This document shows positions 63,254-64,000 of a DNA stretch of 64,000 bases, one piece after another. The DNA comes from Acinetobacter sp. Marseille-Q1618 (lineage in GTDB: Bacteria > Pseudomonadota > Gammaproteobacteria > Pseudomonadales > Moraxellaceae): assembly GCF_902809855.1 (NCBI RefSeq), contig NZ_CADDWJ010000002.1, forward strand, positions 186,001 through 250,000, read 5' to 3'. Each line of letters opens with the position of its first letter. Positions within the stretch are counted from its first letter, which is position 1. The notes under the pieces are model-generated. The model did not search any database. It was given only the letters and a program-made list of their open reading frames with translations, and was not told where the DNA came from. Made by a program: the position numbers and the translations under genes.

Positions 63254-64000
63254 TTAAAACAAAAAATACCGTTGTGCCATCGGCAACACTTCCGCAGGCT
63301 CACAGCTCAAATGCACACCATCTGCTCTTACTTCATAGGTTTCAGGATGCACATCCATGACAGGACAATAACTATTGTGCTTCATATCCTCTTTCGTGAT
63401 CTTTCGCGTATTTTTAGCAGGTGAAATCAGCTTTTTTAACTGCAACTTTTCAACAACACCATTTTCAATCGCCACTTGCGATAAAAAAGTAATACAAGTG
63501 TTATGTACCCCACGAGGAAAAGCACCAAACATCGGACGATAATGTACTGGTTGAGGTGTAGGAATCGAGGCATTAATATCCCCCATCGGTGCAGCAGCAA
63601 TCATGCCTCCTTTGATAATCATAGAAGGTTTTACCCCAAAAAATGCAGGCTTCCACAGCACCAAATCCGCCAATTTTCCTTCTTCAATCGAACCTACTTC
63701 GTGGCTTAAACCATGAGTAATCGCAGGATTAATCGTGTATTTCGAGATATAGCGTTTCACACGCTGATTATCACGATGAGGCGTATCACCTTCTAGTGCA
63801 CCACGTTGTATTTTCATTTTATGTGCGGTTTGCCATGTCCGAATGATCACCTCACCCACCCGTCCCATCGCTTGCGAATCTGATGACATCATCGAAATCG
63901 CCCCTAAATCTTGTAAAATATCTTCAGCGGCAATGGTTTCACGGCGAATCCGACTTTCAGCAAATGCCACATCTTCCGCAATCGCAGGGTCAAGATGATG
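63254..64000 (-). CDS. ureC: Urease subunit alpha (3' part; 5' end beyond window)
   Basis: UreC carries the di-nickel active site of urease. About 249 C-terminal residues are visible. Counting from the first visible residues (HHLD), these correspond to K. aerogenes His320 and His321, and the segments AESR (Arg336) and SMMSSD (Asp360, nickel ligand) follow at the expected spacing, so the catalytic end is intact. Further family blocks are [24 protein letters not shown] and [17 protein letters not shown]. The protein ends RYFLF. The ureA, ureB and ureD genes would lie beyond the window edge. Confidence 0.96.
   Translation of the reverse strand, partial: HHLDPAIAEDVAFAESRIRRETIAAEDILQDLGAISMMSSDSQAMGRVGEVIIRTWQTAHKMKIQRGALEGDTPHRDNQRVKRYISKYTINPAITHGLSHEVGSIEEGKLADLVLWKPAFFGVKPSMIIKGGMIAAAPMGDINASIPTPQPVHYRPMFGAFPRGVHNTCITFLSQVAIENGVVEKLQLKKLISPAKNTRKITKEDMKHNSYCPVMDVHPETYEVRADGVHLSCEPAEVLPMAQRYFLF

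Noticed and set aside
1..64000. CRISPR arrays, tRNA or rRNA genes, phage or integron genes
   Set aside because: I looked along the whole window and found no regular spacer arrays, no tRNA-like cloverleaf and no transposase or integrase frame.

Overview
The window reads as a chromosomal segment of an Acinetobacter species (Gammaproteobacteria, Moraxellales). The evidence is the AT-rich base composition, gene neighbourhoods familiar from that genus (tig-clpP-clpX beside a run of TonB-dependent receptors and piuC; leuA-metX-metW; rpmB-rpmG-ybaL; tonB-exbB-exbD; the urease cluster ending in a hupE/ureJ gene), and many small proteins of Acinetobacter type. I cannot name the species. I see no prophage, integron, CRISPR array, rRNA or tRNA gene, and no intact insertion sequence. 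Most of the window is housekeeping DNA.

Layout. 1-4.4 kb: a DUF2846-like lipoprotein (3' end off the window), clpX, clpP and tig on the minus strand. 4.5-13.8 kb: an iron-uptake block of three TonB-dependent receptors, each downstream of a Fur-box-like sequence and followed by a hairpin, then piuC and a translationally coupled FMN-dependent hydroxy-acid oxidase. 14-19.6 kb: leuA, metX-metW-Sel1 protein, a membrane protein and rdgB. 19.7-24.5 kb: an AEC transporter, tatABC and a Tat-exported PhoX-type phosphatase. 24.6-32.8 kb: an NRDE protein, lgt, two paralogous small membrane proteins, a signal-less peptidase-like protein, a DUF1963 protein, thyA, folA, a DUF4105 protein, a META lipoprotein and msrA. 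32.8-38.2 kb: exbD-exbB-tonB, purU, and a divergent TetR regulator/aldehyde dehydrogenase pair. 38.3-53.7 kb: rpmB-rpmG, ybaL, several small proteins, a UvrD-like helicase, glycerate kinase, a CMD-family protein, HdeD, a membrane-anchored HExxH protein, a NYN-LOTUS protein, a Nudix hydrolase and topA. 54-64 kb: a PIN-like protein, slyX, uup, an NCS1 permease with a C-terminal zinc ribbon, an 800-base gap with repeat-like DNA, then hupE, ureG, ureF, ureE, a histidine phosphatase and the 3' part of ureC.

How the genes fit together. The receptors depend on the TonB-ExbB-ExbD motor encoded about 21 kb away, and the first receptor and tonB carry nearly the same Fur-like operator. Both tatABC and the phoX gene behind it are preceded by TGTCA-type direct repeats with an 11-base period (Pho boxes), so a Tat substrate and its exporter may be induced together by phosphate starvation. 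The NCS1 permease has a well-formed sigma-54 promoter, which fits nitrogen scavenging next to urease.

I did not find a clearly new multi-gene system. The best leads are the Pho-box pairing of tatABC and phoX, the sigma-54 NCS1 permease with a zinc ribbon, the signal-less amidase-like protein at 27.3-27.8 kb, the two PIN/NYN-fold proteins flanking nudix-topA, the histidine phosphatase inside the urease operon, and the repeat-like non-coding elements near 47.4 and 59.6-60 kb. Promoter and operator calls are by eye, without scoring.
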